From: Micropterix aruncella
Taxonomy: Eukaryota; Arthropoda; Insecta; Lepidoptera; Micropterigidae
NCBI GenBank assembly: GCA_944548615.1
Contig: OX155955.1
Span: 11,155,921 to 11,219,920 of the forward strand
Direction of reading: 5' to 3'
DNA length: 64,000 bases
Shown: positions 1 to 12,575 of the stretch, piece after piece
Layout of the letters: each line of letters starts with the position of its first letter
Position numbering within the stretch: the first letter of the stretch is position 1
The notes under the pieces: generated by a model
Databases searched by the model: none
Seen by the model: only the letters and a program-made list of their open reading frames with translations
What the model was told of the DNA's origin: nothing
Position numbers and translations under genes: made by a program

Positions 1-984
1 AAAAAGTGATACTCTCAATTTATGATTATATTATCCATACTTCCTATTCTTTTACGAGTATATGTTTTTTTGTCAGGTTCAGGCTCGTTTAATTTTCTGC
101 CAATCTTCTTTTTGTAGCTTTCTTCCTATCCTGTTTAAAGTCTGTGCGTGCCTGTAGTCATGAACCTCTCTTATTGCGTCAGGCGCACAGTAGTCCAAAT
201 CGCGCGTATTTGGAGAAAAAAGAAACGAAATAGTTTTAGCCCATTATTTCCAATGATATGGCTACTTCAAGCAAGCAACATAATTTGTGTTTTCTTGCGA
301 CTGATTGCAACTGCCACGCTAAGGCTTGCATATATAGATTATTAATGCCCACGTAGGCGGTTCACATAAGCTATATATAACACGCGCGCATATGTGTGCA
401 TTTTTGCCCACAGGAGCATCAAATATTTTGGGATGTTAGTGAGTGACTTCTACAAATATATCGAGATAATTAAGTAAGATACTGATGAACACATTAGATA
501 TGTTTCCATACATTTTATTTTATTTGCAAAAATCATTTACATATCTTTGTAATTGTTTTCATCTGAAGTACCTATGTAATTACACATTAGAGGTTGTAAG
601 ATGTTTTCTTTATTAATATTTTAATGAGTTTGATTGAATTTAGGACGCATTTTCTACTTGAATCAGGCAAAAATCCAAATTTATAGAAACAAAATCTCGA
701 AAATCGTAGGATTTTGAATATAGTTAAATATGTTTAAATCGGTTATTGCCCACCCTATTACCCCTTCCAGACTATCTATCGACCCTCCGATTACCCTATA
801 TTTTAGGTCTGGTATTATTGCCACAACGCACAACTGTACTTAGGCAGTGGTAGGTTAAACGACACTTAAAAATAAAGATTTATATAGATTATATAAAGAT
901 TATATAAAGAAAGAAAATAACAATTGTTATCAATCACGGCTAGGAAGGGTTAGGAGGACTACCTGCTTCTTTCGGACGTGACCT

Positions 985-1035
985 TTTATTACTTTTTACA
1001 CGACAGCCCCACAAAAAAGGAGTGTTCCTTTTTTG
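985..1035. repeat. Short dispersed repeat shared with 21062-21100
   Basis: TTTTTACACGACAGCCCCAC followed by AAAAAAGGAGTGT matches TTTTTACACGACTGCCCAAC, AAAAAAGGAGTGT at 21062-21100. It is a fragment of an unidentified repeat. Confidence 0.6.
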
Positions 1036-1191
1036 ATATAATAATAGTAATAAGAAACGATCTTACCTCTACCATTCTCCCCGTGAAGACGACAAATGCA
1101 ATCTGGCGAAAAGTTAGGCATTTTCCTATTTCCTGCAGTAAGATCCGTTTCTTATAAATAGAGACGCTATTATTTTTATTATTTACATATA

Positions 1192-1608
1192 CAGGTGTGA
1201 TTACTGCACGGGCATTTCTATTAGTGGACGAATTAGTACGACAAAGTAGGCAACTTTTAATAATTAAGAAAAGAAGAAGAATAAAAAGTGTATTTTTTTG
1301 TTGAAATTTTGATTTTTTTCTTTCGTTTGTAAGTATTATAAAAAGCTATGAGCATGATGCGCTATCAAGCGGTAGGTAAAATATCGCTAATATTGCTTAT
1401 TTGCGATATATTACCTACCGCTAGATGGCGCAGCGCGCTCGACGCTTCTGAAACTTTTCTTCAGTAGATACAATTTACAAATTTGTAAAAAAAAAAAAAA
1501 CAACGAAAAACTTTTTTTTTGTTTTTCCCAATTCTATTTTTAACGTTGCTTTTTTTGTCTTAATGATTCATCCACTACAAGAAATGTCCGTGCTGTAATC
1601 ACACCCTG
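1192..1608. mobile_element. TA-flanked MITE with ~100-bp terminal inverted repeats
   Basis: The left end CAGGTGTGATTACTGCACGG pairs with the inverted right end CAGGGTGTGATTACAGCACG; diverged homology continues for about 100 bp inward. TA dinucleotides flank both sides (1190-1191, 1609-1610), as in Tc1/mariner insertions. The centre (about 1355-1432) is itself a hairpin built on GCGGTAGGTAA and TTACCTACCGC. No transposase is present. Confidence 0.75.
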
Positions 1609-2214
1609 TATGACAAAATAATTCAATGAATAACCATAAAAACAAAAAAAAAACATTATTTAAAGTTTACGGATATTGAAAAGTGTAAATTAGTACTGAA
1701 ATGCACACTTGAAATCGCGATTCTCCGGACCGATTTTCAAAATCTTCATTTTTTACCCATTTTTCTTATTTTTTATTATTAAAATCTTAACGTATTCCTT
1801 TTATTAAAGTATTTATTTATTATTAAACGTACAAAATCCAATGCCTGTAATGCAAAAGTGTTTGAATCGGCTGTAATACTTTTGTCATTTAAGGTTCAGT
1901 GCCAAGCAAAGAGCAATTCCCGTCTTATCAATTAAAATCTTAACAATAACGATATTAAGAAATAACTTACAAGAAAGTTAGAGGAATCATTCTCAGGATT
2001 GTTTTTGCAGGACACTTTTGTTTCCGTTGTAGCCATATGGAGTTATAAATTATTTAATTGACAGATTATACGATTTTTAATTCAAAACCCGTTTAAGACG
2101 TCGAAAAGTCACATTTATTTATTTTTCTAGGACCGTATTTAATGTTTTTTTAATTTTTGGGACGGTTCTTATGAAACAAATTGTCGGATATTATTGATTG
2201 AATTTCGTTGCTTG

Positions 2215-2475
2215 TATACGAGATATTCAAACCAAAATATACACAGCGTTGATTTCGGCCCAACAAGGCATTCATGTACGAATTTTTAAATCTCTATGTC
2301 CAATATTTCGATATTGATATATGACTAGAGCGCCGCCTGGTGGACCAATTGCAACCACCATCTTTTCAACTCTTTTCATGACCAAATGATGCCTGCACAC
2401 CGAATTTCAGCTCAATCGGATGAAGCGTTTGGGCGCTATTATGGAAGAATACACGCACACACACAGACAGAATCT
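2215..2475. repeat. Dispersed repeat family B, copy 1
   Basis: Shares about 260 bp with 31560-31845, including CCAATATTTCGATATTGA, GCGCCGCCTGGTGGACC, TCAATCGGATGAAGCGTTTG and a CA-rich tail. The 3' tail style suggests a LINE or SINE end; the family is not identified. Confidence 0.7.
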
Positions 2476-2589
2476 GGAAATGGTCTTAATCGTCTCAAGG
2501 AGGCTCAAAATAAATATTTCCGTCTTCATCTCGAAAAAAAAAATTGCGCGTTTACAAACTTTCCCTCCTCGGTTGGTGGGCCGGGATAG

Positions 2590-2885
2590 TGAAATAACGC
2601 GGTGTAAACCCCTTAAATCAGTGACGGTGGCCGGGCGTCGCGGCGCCCGGCGTCGACTAGGCCGGCGGCGTCCCAGCGCCGCTGCTCTCGTCACGCGCGC
2701 TACGCCCGTCCCTCTCGCACGCACCCGCCGGCCTTCGCGCGAACTTGAACGATCCCTCGCCTTTCAGGCATTCAGTCACTTACGGGAAGCGGTCGAGTGT
2801 GTGCGCGTCCTCGTCTGCGTCGACGCTCCGCTGTAACGATCTGTTCAGTTTGACAGTGCATCGCGCTTCGAACCTAACCTAAGCG
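2590..2885 (+). promoter_or_regulatory. CpG-rich putative promoter and noncoding first exon
   Basis: A sharply GC- and CpG-rich block in an AT-rich region, with no convincing protein. It contains arthropod initiator-like TCAGT motifs at about 2772 and 2845. It ends in AAGCG|GTACGT, a strong splice donor at 2885/2886. I infer a promoter with an untranslated first exon on the + strand. The nearest downstream gene in that orientation is the GDAP2-like gene, 13.4 kb away, but a link between them is unproven. Confidence 0.45.
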
Positions 2886-3984
2886 GTACGTTTATATACG
2901 GATAAATTTTTAAGAGATTCGCGATTCAGCATTTTTTAACAGTGAAATCTTGTCTTATGTAGAAGGAGAAATAATATATTCTTCATTTTGAATACGAACT
3001 TAGAAAGGGCCGGCATTTCGGTGCGTTCGGTTATACTGAGTACGCTCTGATATCAGATATATTTTATAGCAAGTACGTATAATCTCTATTAGGATCATAC
3101 AGTATTCTGACCTTTTTCTTTTTCTTTTTTAATCACTACTAGATTCGATCAATGTTATACTAAATCTGATAGGGAATAGCGTCTCACACGCAATATTTCG
3201 TGAATTAAAATTTTCCTATGTTTCATTCTATTGGTTTATTTTTTCTCACTTAATTTTTTTTAAAACTTACCTAACCTACCGCCATATAGGTGTTTATGAA
3301 TTGTTAAAAAAAATAACCTACTGAAATGTAGATGTTTGATGCTTGTTAAAATGCGTATATCTCGCTTATTTATTGTGGCTGAATAAAGATTATTGCAGTT
3401 TCGAAATCACCGTGATCAACATAGTAGAATAATAATACCCTTCATTGTAACATAAATACATTATTCAGTACAAATGGTGGAGTTGCTATAATAATCCTAA
3501 GAGATATTAAAAGTGACTAGCGATATAATTGATACCTTTACCGACATTTTATCATCAATTTTATAAATGCAAAAATTCCTCAATGGTATAAAAACAATTT
3601 TTAATAAAAAAATCATACATTTTGTTATTAAATTGCTTAAGACTTAATGGAATCCTCTATTTTATTAAACAATATTCTACCTTGGTAGACACTGTATAAA
3701 TTAATACAAGGCTTTATAGTATGTTTAAGTATGATATCTGTCTCGTGCCCATGATTGTCCCCAATTACTTTGAGGTCGTGTTGGATTTTATGTATGCGAA
3801 CCCAAAGTTCCAGGATGTAGATACTTGGCAGGGTAATTTCAACTCCTTAAAGTATTTCCTACAGGTAATACCTGCGATAATCCCCAGGCACGTTTTGCTA
3901 TTTAATCTGATATCCAGATAAAAAGCCAGAAATGTGTCTACAGCAAAATATTGCGCCTGCTATGATAATCAGTATTTGAGAACA

Positions 3985-4140
3985 AAATAAATTTTGTCTG
4001 TGACCCAAATATTGTCGAGTTCCTAAAAAAATATATTTTATTTAAATGCCCCATAAACTCCATAAAAAGTGTCTCATCTTCATAAGTCAAATTGACTTTG
4101 ATCGTTCTTTCCCGTAACCCTTCATTTCATAATCCTTATT
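3985..4140. repeat. Dispersed repeat family D, copy 1
   Basis: Shares GTCTGT..CC.AATAT, AAATATA.ATTTTATTTAAAT and ATTGACTTTGATCGTTCTT.CCCGTA in order with 30990-31150. Anonymous old repeat. Confidence 0.55.
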
Positions 4141-4715
4141 ATGCAATATAATTTTGTATAACTATCGATCGCAATTCGTTTTTTTTTCTTTGGTTCTTCT
4201 CTTACAGTTTTAAAATTGACCTAAAAGTGATTTTATTAGTGTTATAGTAGTTCAATGTTATAATAGTAAAACCCTCCATTACCAATGCCGATGACTCGGA
4301 ACTAATAACCCTGTTTAACTCGTCATTCGTGACACATGCTCCTCTATTATCTTTATAGTTTTTTTTCTGCACAATTTGCAATCGCTGTCACACCATTGTT
4401 ACCCGTGTAGTTTTTTTACGACAGAATTGTTACTGCATTAAATATAGGTGTTCCTTGAGTTGAATATAGCCCGCACAACCTCCATATTCAATGCAACCTG
4501 CTTCTCACAATCAGAGGTAGGTCGACAAGCTAAGAGGTCGCAATCATTGCATGGCTTACACTTGTATTCTATCAAACCTTGATATCCCAATTTCATACCG
4601 TTGAAACTGCAATTCCACTATTTACCTGAAATCTATTGTGCCAGGGTTTAAACATAACTTTAAATCGTTTTTATTTGCTACATGATATACTCGTATATGT
4701 CGTAGGTAGACTATC

Positions 4716-4795
4716 ACGGTTGTTTGACATTATAACCTCAACTTTGTAGCACCGGACGTTTCGGCAATGTTGCAACCGCAGTTGTTCAGGGTAGA
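4716..4795. repeat. Fold-back family C, partial copy
   Basis: Contains GTTGTTTGACATT, GTAGCACCGGACGTTTCG, ATGTTGCAACCGCAGTTGT and CAGGGTAGACTA, matching half of the fold-back element at 14930-15140. Confidence 0.6.
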
Positions 4796-5339
4796 CTAAA
4801 GTGCTGTCAGTCGTCATCCATTGTTCTGCGTGTAGGCGGCAAACTGCTACTGTTACTGCGCAGATTATAACACCGGTGGGGCGGCGGGTTCGGCGCGAGC
4901 AAATTTTGAAAATCTCTCGTGATCTGCTCGGTTTCTGAGATTGCTCTGTAGTGGATCGTGGGCTTGTCTCTCGTTATTTTCCGTAACCATTTTTTCTAAG
5001 GACATCATTGACTTGTTCCATCTCCTGCTGAAAAATGTCTCCAATGAAACACTCCAAAATCAATTTTATATTAAAGTGATTAATCCCTGAAATGTAATGT
5101 GTCTACACTTATTTTGATGGAATTACGAATATTAAAATTGGAAAGAAAGCGCAACATTTTTTATATTTTATTCCATTCAAGATAATGTTCTTTAGTAGAT
5201 TCAAAATAAAAGTAATTCACAGAGGCACTTACTTCGATTACCTTTTCCAAAATTTTCGAAACACTGGAAATATTCATAGAATTGGTCAGCCCTCTGCTCG
5301 AGAAATTTGGAGTACAATGATCTTTAGTCGTGCTTCTGA

Positions 5340-6040
5340 ACTCTATTTATCGCAACGCACGAGAATTCACATAAGGGGATATAGCGAGCATTTAAATCGC
5401 GTCGTTTATTTTGGATAGACTAGAATTATTTGGATAGAAGACTATTTTTGATAGAATTATATTTATCGCAATGTCTCTTCTGAATTTAATTGTGACGTTT
5501 ATATTGGATAGACTAGAGTTTTTTGGATAGAAGACTATTTTGGAAAGGACTATATTTATCGCAATTTCTATTTTTCTGAATCACGACAATTCACGTAAAG
5601 CGAGAAAGCGAGCATTCGAATCGAATCGTTTGTTTTGGATAGACTAGAATTATTTGGATAGATGACTATTTTTGATGAACTTTATTTATCGCAATGTCTC
5701 TTCGTCTGTATCACGAAAATTCACGTAGTGATATAGCGAGCGTTTAGGCTGCGACGTTTATATTAAATAGCCTATAATTATTTCGATAGAAGACTATTTT
5801 GGACAGAACTATTTATCGCAATGTCTATTCTTCTGAATCACTAGATATCACGTGAAGTGATATAGCGAGCATTAAAACCGCGTCTTTTATTTTGCATAGC
5901 CTAGAATTATTTGGATAGAAGACTATTTTGGATAGAACTCTATCTATTGCAATGTCTCTTCTTCTGAATCACGAGAATTTACGTAAAGTGAAATATCGAG
6001 CATTTAAACTGCGTCGTTTATTTTGGATAGACTAGGAGCC
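5340..6040. repeat. Satellite-like tandem array, ~130-bp unit, ~5.4 copies
   Basis: Diagnostic blocks GGATAGACTAGAATTATTTG, ATAGAAGACTATTTT, TTTATCGCAATGTCTCTTCT and AAGTGATATAGCGAGCATTT recur in order. GATAGAC-type anchors sit at about 5414, 5507, 5638, 5765, 5895 and 6026. Periods are 93, 131, 127, 130 and 131 bp, so the second unit carries a deletion of about 37 bp. Confidence 0.88.
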
Positions 6041-6601
6041 TCTAATCACCCACAACAGCACAATTGGCGTTCCAAAAATATTATAATTACACACTTGACA
6101 TTTCCTGCTGCCATCGGAGTGATTACATGCTTCAACCCTGTGGTTGAATTGTTCAAAATGAAACATGATCGCAGAAGGTCAACTATGGTTTCCAATGTTT
6201 GCCTATTTGTTGCAACACTGAGGAAAATCGTTCAATTATGTAAAAATCGCTCTCATTAAAGCTGTCAATTAACTCGCTTTTTGTTCGATGAACACGTTCA
6301 TTTAGAACGAAGACGAGTAATGAAGTAGAAGCTGTTAGTTGGTTTATTCATTCTGTTTATTTATTGATTAATAATTTATTTTGAAAGAAAGTAGCAAAAA
6401 AGGTATGTATATAAAAACTACCCAACTAGGGTAATGCCTGTACTAGGGTAGATTCTTTTCTTTTACTTTTCAGTTTTTTGTGCGCACGCAATTTTAAACT
6501 CAAAATTAAATATATGATAATACTATCATATATTTATTTGATATATTGTTATTTGGACATATAATAATATAATCATTGATATATATAATAATTGACATAT
6601 T

Positions 6602-7477
6602 GTTATTTGGACACCCACTTTTTATTGTACTGATTGTAAATAAATCGTATTTTAAAAACCTTTTTAAGCCCATTTGAGTACTGCCCTGATATGCATTTAA
6701 AGGACTCATGAATCAATTTTTTTAAGCGCTTATTGCCTAGTATTCCAGAATCCCTATAATAAAGGTATCATTCATTAATGAAAGTTCAGTAATAAAAGGG
6801 TGATTCTGGGAGGAACTTATTAATTTTATCGTAGATCGCCCTAATTATATTTTGTCAGAGCTTATTCAGGCGATGATCGCTTAAATAAACTTTGTTAAAA
6901 AAATATACAGGGCTTACCTACAGTAAAATGAATAATTTCTTCCCATGACTTTAAAATTACCCTGTTATACCTAAACTAACTGAACTTTAGCAAATCCAGT
7001 TTTTAAGTACGTTTGAGTACTTCGCGGAGGTGTATTTCTATCGCATTACCTAACTCAGTAGGCCATAATCCCTATATTAAGGTATCAGATGATAATGAAA
7101 GTTCAGGTAAAAATTGGTAATTTAAAAATTCAGAAAAAAATATTTATTTTATCGTTAGTAGCACTAATTTTATTTACTTATTAAAGTTTATTTTATTATT
7201 AGAGTTTACAACGCCTAAATAGGCTTTAATTAAAAAATATATAGTTAGGGCTACCTACAATAAATTAATAAATTCTTCACAGAATTATTAAATGACCCTT
7301 TTATTCCTGAACTTTCATTTATGTCCGATATTATATTGTAGATTAATTATGCGGATTATGGCCTGCTAGGTAATAAGGTGCTTAAACAATTTTATTTATT
7401 AGCGATATAAATGCACTTCGGGGAGAACTCTAATGTGCTTAAAAACAGTTTGCAATAAAAAGTGGGTGCCTAAATAC
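6602..7477. mobile_element. ~870-bp element with long terminal inverted repeats plus an internal copy
   Basis: The left end CACCCACTTTTTATTG (from 6612) faces CAATAAAAAGTGGGTG (to 7468). Inverted similarity runs over 200 bp inward, passing AATGAAAGTTCAGTAATAAA at the left and its complement near 7300. A third, direct copy of the same block lies at about 6990-7105. No transposase is seen; this is a non-autonomous element of unknown superfamily. Confidence 0.72.
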
Positions 7478-7960
7478 TTTTGAGCGGTCGTGTATATATA
7501 AATTTATATATTTATACCTACTTGTAATATTTACACATATGGTAATTATTTCAATAGTGATTGTTCCGTCGTCTTGCTCTGCATTCTCGTCTGTATGTTG
7601 ATTCAGCTTTGTTTGGAGCATTGTCTGTATCTTTTCTTGTTGTGTTTATTGTGTGTCATCTTTGTTGTCCATTCCAATAGCAAGGTAGTAGATATTCAGC
7701 CCTATGATTTATCGTCTTTTGCTGTAGCTATTCGCTATAGAGTTTCGTTATCGGTTATGTACCGAAATCCCTATGATGTAAATGCAATTGAGCGAGAACG
7801 ACTGCTAAAATACAGCAAGCACAAACTCCGCCCTGTTAAAGCGAGCCTGCCTTCAGTGGATTGTATCGCTACTTAATAAAAACTGCCTGATTGGTCGAGA
7901 CGATCGTTTCAGTATTTAGGAAAGGAGTGCACTGAACGCAGGTAAACATACATATAATGG

Positions 7961-8097
7961 GTCCTCCACACGTTAGCCAGCGTTGGCCGCCTCGCCTTTG
8001 TATCTATCGCTCTTTCCCATGCATTTTACGTCACAGTGGTGCCGACTCACTTCCACCTTAGCAATATTGGCCAACATTGGGCAACGTGTAGAAGGGG
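7961..8097. mobile_element. Short MITE family E, copy 1
   Basis: Ends CCTCCACACGTTAGCCA and TGGGCAACGTGTAGAAGGGG form imperfect inverted repeats. The interior shares CGCTCTTTCCCAT and GGTGCCGACT.ACTTCCACC with the copy at 11331-11471. Confidence 0.68.
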
Positions 8098-9599
8098 CGC
8101 ATAAGCTGTTACCGCATCGCTGTCAGTCGATACATATCGATTTTCTCTTTCGAAATATTTGCGCTTGTGGATTTAATAAAATACCTTTAAGGTGGTCCAT
8201 CACTTTTTTTCATTACTCATACATTTCTCAAATGTTGAAATGACCTATTTATTTATTTCGGAATTAATTTCTATAAAACATTGATTGAGCCTACAATGAT
8301 CAGAAACCGAATGGCAAAACCTCATGCTTATTCGGTTCTGTCACTGCGAATTACCCGTTCTAGGGTGGTTAGGGCTCTAATAATACAATAAATTATTTAA
8401 ACGTTGTAGTATAAAATGTTCCTAAAAACTAAATTGCCTTGAAATGTTGTCCTCAAAACAATAAATCGCAACTTCATTATAAAATAGACATTAAAATAAA
8501 CATAAAATTCCTATAGAGTGCGACAAATTATATTGATATCATATGTTTACTAAAAAAAGTACATGCTATGTATGAAAGTGTTTCATTTTCAACGCCGAAA
8601 ATGGTCATGTCTAATAAAAGATCCACGACAAATTTAGTGTAAAAACTAAAAATTAACGACTTACAATCGTCGCAGAACTATTAAATTCGGTTCCCTCAAA
8701 GCTAATTTATCGTACTTTTTTATAATCAAATAGTACCTAAGTATAACTTTTTTATTTTATCCAAACGTATGGGAAAAGTATCAAAATTAGTCGTTACGAA
8801 CAGCTTTAGCTGTTCATGAACATGTTTCTTCCCATAATACAGAAACGTTTTTTTATAGAAAGAGCTTGACTTTAGGACATCAAAACTTCGTTATCTTCAA
8901 ACTATGTTAGTTTTATATTATACTGTTTTGGATATTACCAAGTAACGGCGCATAGTGGGTTGCGAAATATTGCTTTTACTCACAAAAATTATTTTAGAGA
9001 TGTCTCAGGAAAATGAAATACCACTTTAAATTTGCTTTTGTAACTGGGTCTTCATTTTTTGTATTATATAACATAATCGGTACAGTTTAAATGAAAGCAC
9101 CGGTGCGCGCAAACATTCGCCCGACTTATGGCAATTCTATGTTATAAAAAACTATCCTACTAACAGTAGCTAGAAGCGACATGATTTTCGCGAGCTTCAC
9201 AATTTGAAACAGATTTCTATCTCTTTCCTTCCGACGACAGGCGAGTAGAGGCTCGTCTCTTTCTCGCTATGTCTAAAATCCTGGCGGAATGTTAACGAAT
9301 GTTATTTATATCATACCATTTGAGTCACAGCGATAGCGACATTTGCTTTGTTTACCGTTTAGTGAAATACAGTGCCGATAAATCATAGGGCAGATTTCTA
9401 GGAGTGTGAGTCTTTACTAGGAATGTTCCATTAGTTTGCTTTTCTATTATTTACTACAACGACTAGTAATATCACCGGCACCATCTTCCATGAGTCGATA
9501 CTAATATGATATTGATATCATTGCATGCTCTCCTCAAGCCCGCAAGGAAATCTTTTTAGCGACGGACAGAGCTTGAAGATAAATCATGATAAAACTGTT

Positions 9600-9850
9600 G
9601 GTCCCTATAAATACATACATATTGGCCCCTCTAATACCGTCGGCCCCTATGGCATAGTGGTTCAATGGCATAGTGGCTAGGTAGCCTGATCATACATTTT
9701 AAGGTACCGGGTTCGATTCCCGGCTGGGTCACCATTTTCCGTTGGGATAAAATTAACGGAATTACATTTCAATTATGTCGATCGAATGCAATATTCAGAT
9801 ACACACTTACACACGTATTACACGTACACATACATATACACACTTCATAG
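9600..9850 (+). mobile_element. tRNA-derived SINE
   Basis: A tRNA-like head has an A-box-like TGGCATAGTGGTT (about 9650) and a canonical B box GGGTTCGATTCC (9709-9720), followed by GGCTGGGTCACCA. The body then has GGGATAAAATTAACGGAATT and TCGATCGAATGCAATA. The tail is a CA/TA-rich run. The same body and tail recur at 63888-64000. It is not a functional tRNA because the arms do not pair properly. Confidence 0.8.
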
Positions 9851-10028
9851 TAGGGTTGGTTGTAAGAGATTGTCATATGATAATAAACCCATCCATTGTG
9901 AAATTTCACAATAAAGAGTGTAAACAAACAATGAATTTGAATATGTTAGGAAATTTAAATGCTCATTAATTACCAGCAACAATAACACCGGCGAAGAGAC
10001 GAAAGTACCTACCTTTTAAGAATACTTT

Positions 10029-10376
10029 AAATAGGTGTCAATTCGGACTCCAGTATCAAATAAGGCAACTCTCTACAAGGCACTTATCAGACGAGTCTTA
10101 ACGTACTCTTCAGAAACGTGTACTCTAAAGAAAGTGGGTGAAAATGCACTAGATGTCAGTGAAGGAATAATCGGAAAGTTCTGTTGGTTTAAGGATGGAA
10201 AAGCTGGAGTGTATCGTAAAGTCGGACGACCAAAACTGAGTTGGCTTGATAACTCGTATGTGTTCAAAGCCCTAAATGTACTCGGAGTGAAAAAAGTGAG
10301 AAACAAAGCCCATGATAGGCCAAACTAGTAGACGATTGTTGGCAAAGCCAAGACTCACAATAAGCTGTAGCTCTAA
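10029..10376 (+). pseudogene. RTE-type LINE ORF, C-terminal fragment
   Basis: Translation gives ATLYKALIRRVLTYSSETCT, then KVGRPKLSWLDN and ALNVLGVKKVRNKAHDRPN. These are the YKTLIRPVLTYGSETW and GRPKLRWLD blocks found at the end of RTE-class reverse-transcriptase proteins. A frameshift or stop after DRPN separates the last block (RRLLAKPRLT). The element is 5'-truncated and dead. Confidence 0.82.
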
Positions 10377-11081
10377 TTATGACGCTGACTAGACCGACAT
10401 TATCATACGTCTATTCTATCTCTCGTCCTTGATCGCTTGAATATAGGTTGCTTTTACTTCTATCCTGCGTGTTAGGGCCACCACCAAGTCTATAATTAGG
10501 CTGATTGAAATCTTTATGACTTTGTGACCTTTTACAAACTCCCTTTTACGCATTTTTATATTGCGTTAAAGTAATATTCCAACGAAACTTTATTTCTTCT
10601 ACCTCGTTCCTTTGGTTCAGCAGTCTACTTTTGGAAACTAGTCTACTTTTATTTTTCAGTTCGAAACGTGTGGGTTTGAATATAAAAAAAATATATTATT
10701 TCCCTGATAAAATGTTATTACTCAAATGAAATGAAATAAAAAGAAAACAAAGGCCTTAGTCTGCTTATACGGCCTTTCGGTGAAGTTGTTAGTCACAACC
10801 ATAAAAGTTCTCTTCGTTTTTTAAACGTCCATCGACTTTGATAAAAAAATCAATTTTAGGCGCACTATTGCGCAATATAAATCGTACACGCTAGGAAAGC
10901 AATTTAATTCATATCTATGAAAGCACAAACTTTTATTAATCCTTCAATACCCTTCAATATGAATAATCCCTTGAAGAAAAGAATTTTACTATTTTTTTTT
11001 ATTAAATTAAAACTGAAAGGACGCGCGCGGGGTCTCTTTCTACCCGCTGACATATTTAAAACTCACGCACGAATAAACAGC

Positions 11082-11240
11082 CAACATCGGATAGGATAAA
11101 ATTAATTTACCGCGTGAAAGTCGTAGCACCCGACGTTTCGCCGTTGTCCAGAGTAGACATGTGCTAGCTGCTACAAATTTTATGCGGTAAAATCGTTTTA
11201 TCCTATTTGTTATGTCAAACAACCGTAATAGTCTTAGATT
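11082..11240. repeat. Fold-back family C, copy 2
   Basis: GGATAGGATAAAATTAATTT and TTACCGCG at the left face CGGTAAAATCGTTTTATCC at the right. GTAGCACCCGACGTTTCGCC and GTCCAGAGTAGAC lie inside. It is a short element with diverged inverted ends. Confidence 0.65.
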
Positions 11241-11330
11241 TCAACCAACATCGAAGTTTGTTTATTTTGAGAAAAGGGGGTGTTTTTTAAATAATTTTTT
11301 TCCAGATAAATTGTTCTATACGCCATATGC

Positions 11331-11471
11331 CCGCTCTACACGTTGGCCAATGCTTACCGCATCGCTTCTGTCTCTCTCGCTCTTTTCCATAAATTTTTCA
11401 CACATAACGAGCGGTGCCGACTAGCTTCCACCATAGCGATGCGGCCAAGTATTAATTGACGTGTAGAGCCC
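11331..11471. mobile_element. Short MITE family E, copy 2
   Basis: The left end CCCGCTCTACACGTTGGCCA and right end GACGTGTAGAGCCCCC are inverted. The interior matches copy 1 at 7961-8097. A third half-end, CTCTACACGTGCCCCC, follows immediately. Confidence 0.68.
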
Positions 11472-12149
11472 CCTCTACACGTGCCCCCAAGTGCGTCGGT
11501 GTCGGAAATTACCCATTCCGTCAAATTCATCGTTCGTCACTCTCGTTTGATGCGTAATTTATTCTGCCACTCTGTGGCACATTCTTCTTTAGACGACCCC
11601 GTGCTTTTAATATCCCGACGCCATTGAGAAGAGTTAATAGATTATATTGAAGGTAATCGTTAGTTTAAACTTCTTCATTAATCTGCTGGTCTGCTCTGTT
11701 GTGTGTTATTTATTGATCTCTCAAATTAGGTTTTGTGCGTATCGTATTCGTATAGATTTTTTTGCATTCTTCACTACTTTTAGCCGCGATGGTTTTGTTA
11801 ATCAATGATATGTACCTAAGTCGTTCCGACATGATTTTCTTTACCAGTCGCTCGTCAAGTCTACATTTTCGTTATCGCCATATTCCCTGTCCATATTAAA
11901 AAGTAATGCTTCTTAATTGAGATTAAGGACAAAATTGCATATCTGGGATCCCAAATATCTAGTGATTGCTAAAATGCATAGCTATGTCGAAAGTCGCAAT
12001 AATCATTGTTTATTTATTTTTATCGAAGTAGGTACACAAAAAATACACATCATTATTGCCGGTAAACAATATATTTTTTTAAATATCAGGTGCAATTGAA
12101 TAATGTAGGTATTCTACGTCAATGAGGGACGTCATCAGTTTTTTTTATC

Positions 12150-12575
12150 TCCATTCTGCTCGTTTATGGAATCAGCTCCCACATAGTCAGGCATGCACCT
12201 TCGTTGCTTACGTTGCTTACTTTCAAAAAGTTGTTAAAGAAACGTTTGTTTATACACAGACTCTTACCAAATAACCCATTTTATCCTCTCCTTTAACCTT
12301 CCCTGGACAAAAATAGTAAAAAATAAGTATATTTCAATCCTAACATAACTTGTTGGCATGTAGTAGTTTATTTTCAATTTAACTTTATTACTCCTGTGTG
12401 TACTGTACGACAACAATTAAAAATTAAGTTATCAAATGGTCGACTGTCAGATATCGCTATAGAGATAAGTCCGCCATCTACGCATATTTTTTTATTTTTC
12501 TAAACCAGTGTAATTCCTTATGTAATGTTATTTTTAGCACGATAAAGTTATTCTATTACTTTTCTAGACGCCCCG
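12150..12575 (+). mobile_element. LINE 3' end (ORF2 tail and 3' UTR)
   Basis: CTCGTTTATGGAATCAGCTC encodes the RLWNQLP block typical of the end of jockey/CR1-like ORF2, followed by a decayed LKKH-like tail. The 3' UTR ends GATAAAGTTATTCTA. It is homologous to the interrupted copy at 38040-38875. Confidence 0.75.

Larger units (their letters stand above)
2886..5339. other. AT-rich noncoding stretch
   Basis: Apart from the repeat fragments at 3985-4140 and 4716-4795, only AT-rich sequence. A 66-residue open frame at 3721-3921 has no recognisable motif. Confidence 0.6.

Noticed and set aside
2420..2836. 138-codon open frame over the CpG-rich block
   Set aside because: The Arg-rich translation is what GC-rich DNA gives in any frame; its start lies in a dispersed repeat.
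5340..6040. CRISPR array
   Set aside because: The units are 130-bp contiguous tandem repeats without unique spacers, in a eukaryotic context.
9640..9735. tRNA gene
   Set aside because: A and B boxes are present but the acceptor and anticodon arms do not fold, and a SINE body with a second copy follows.
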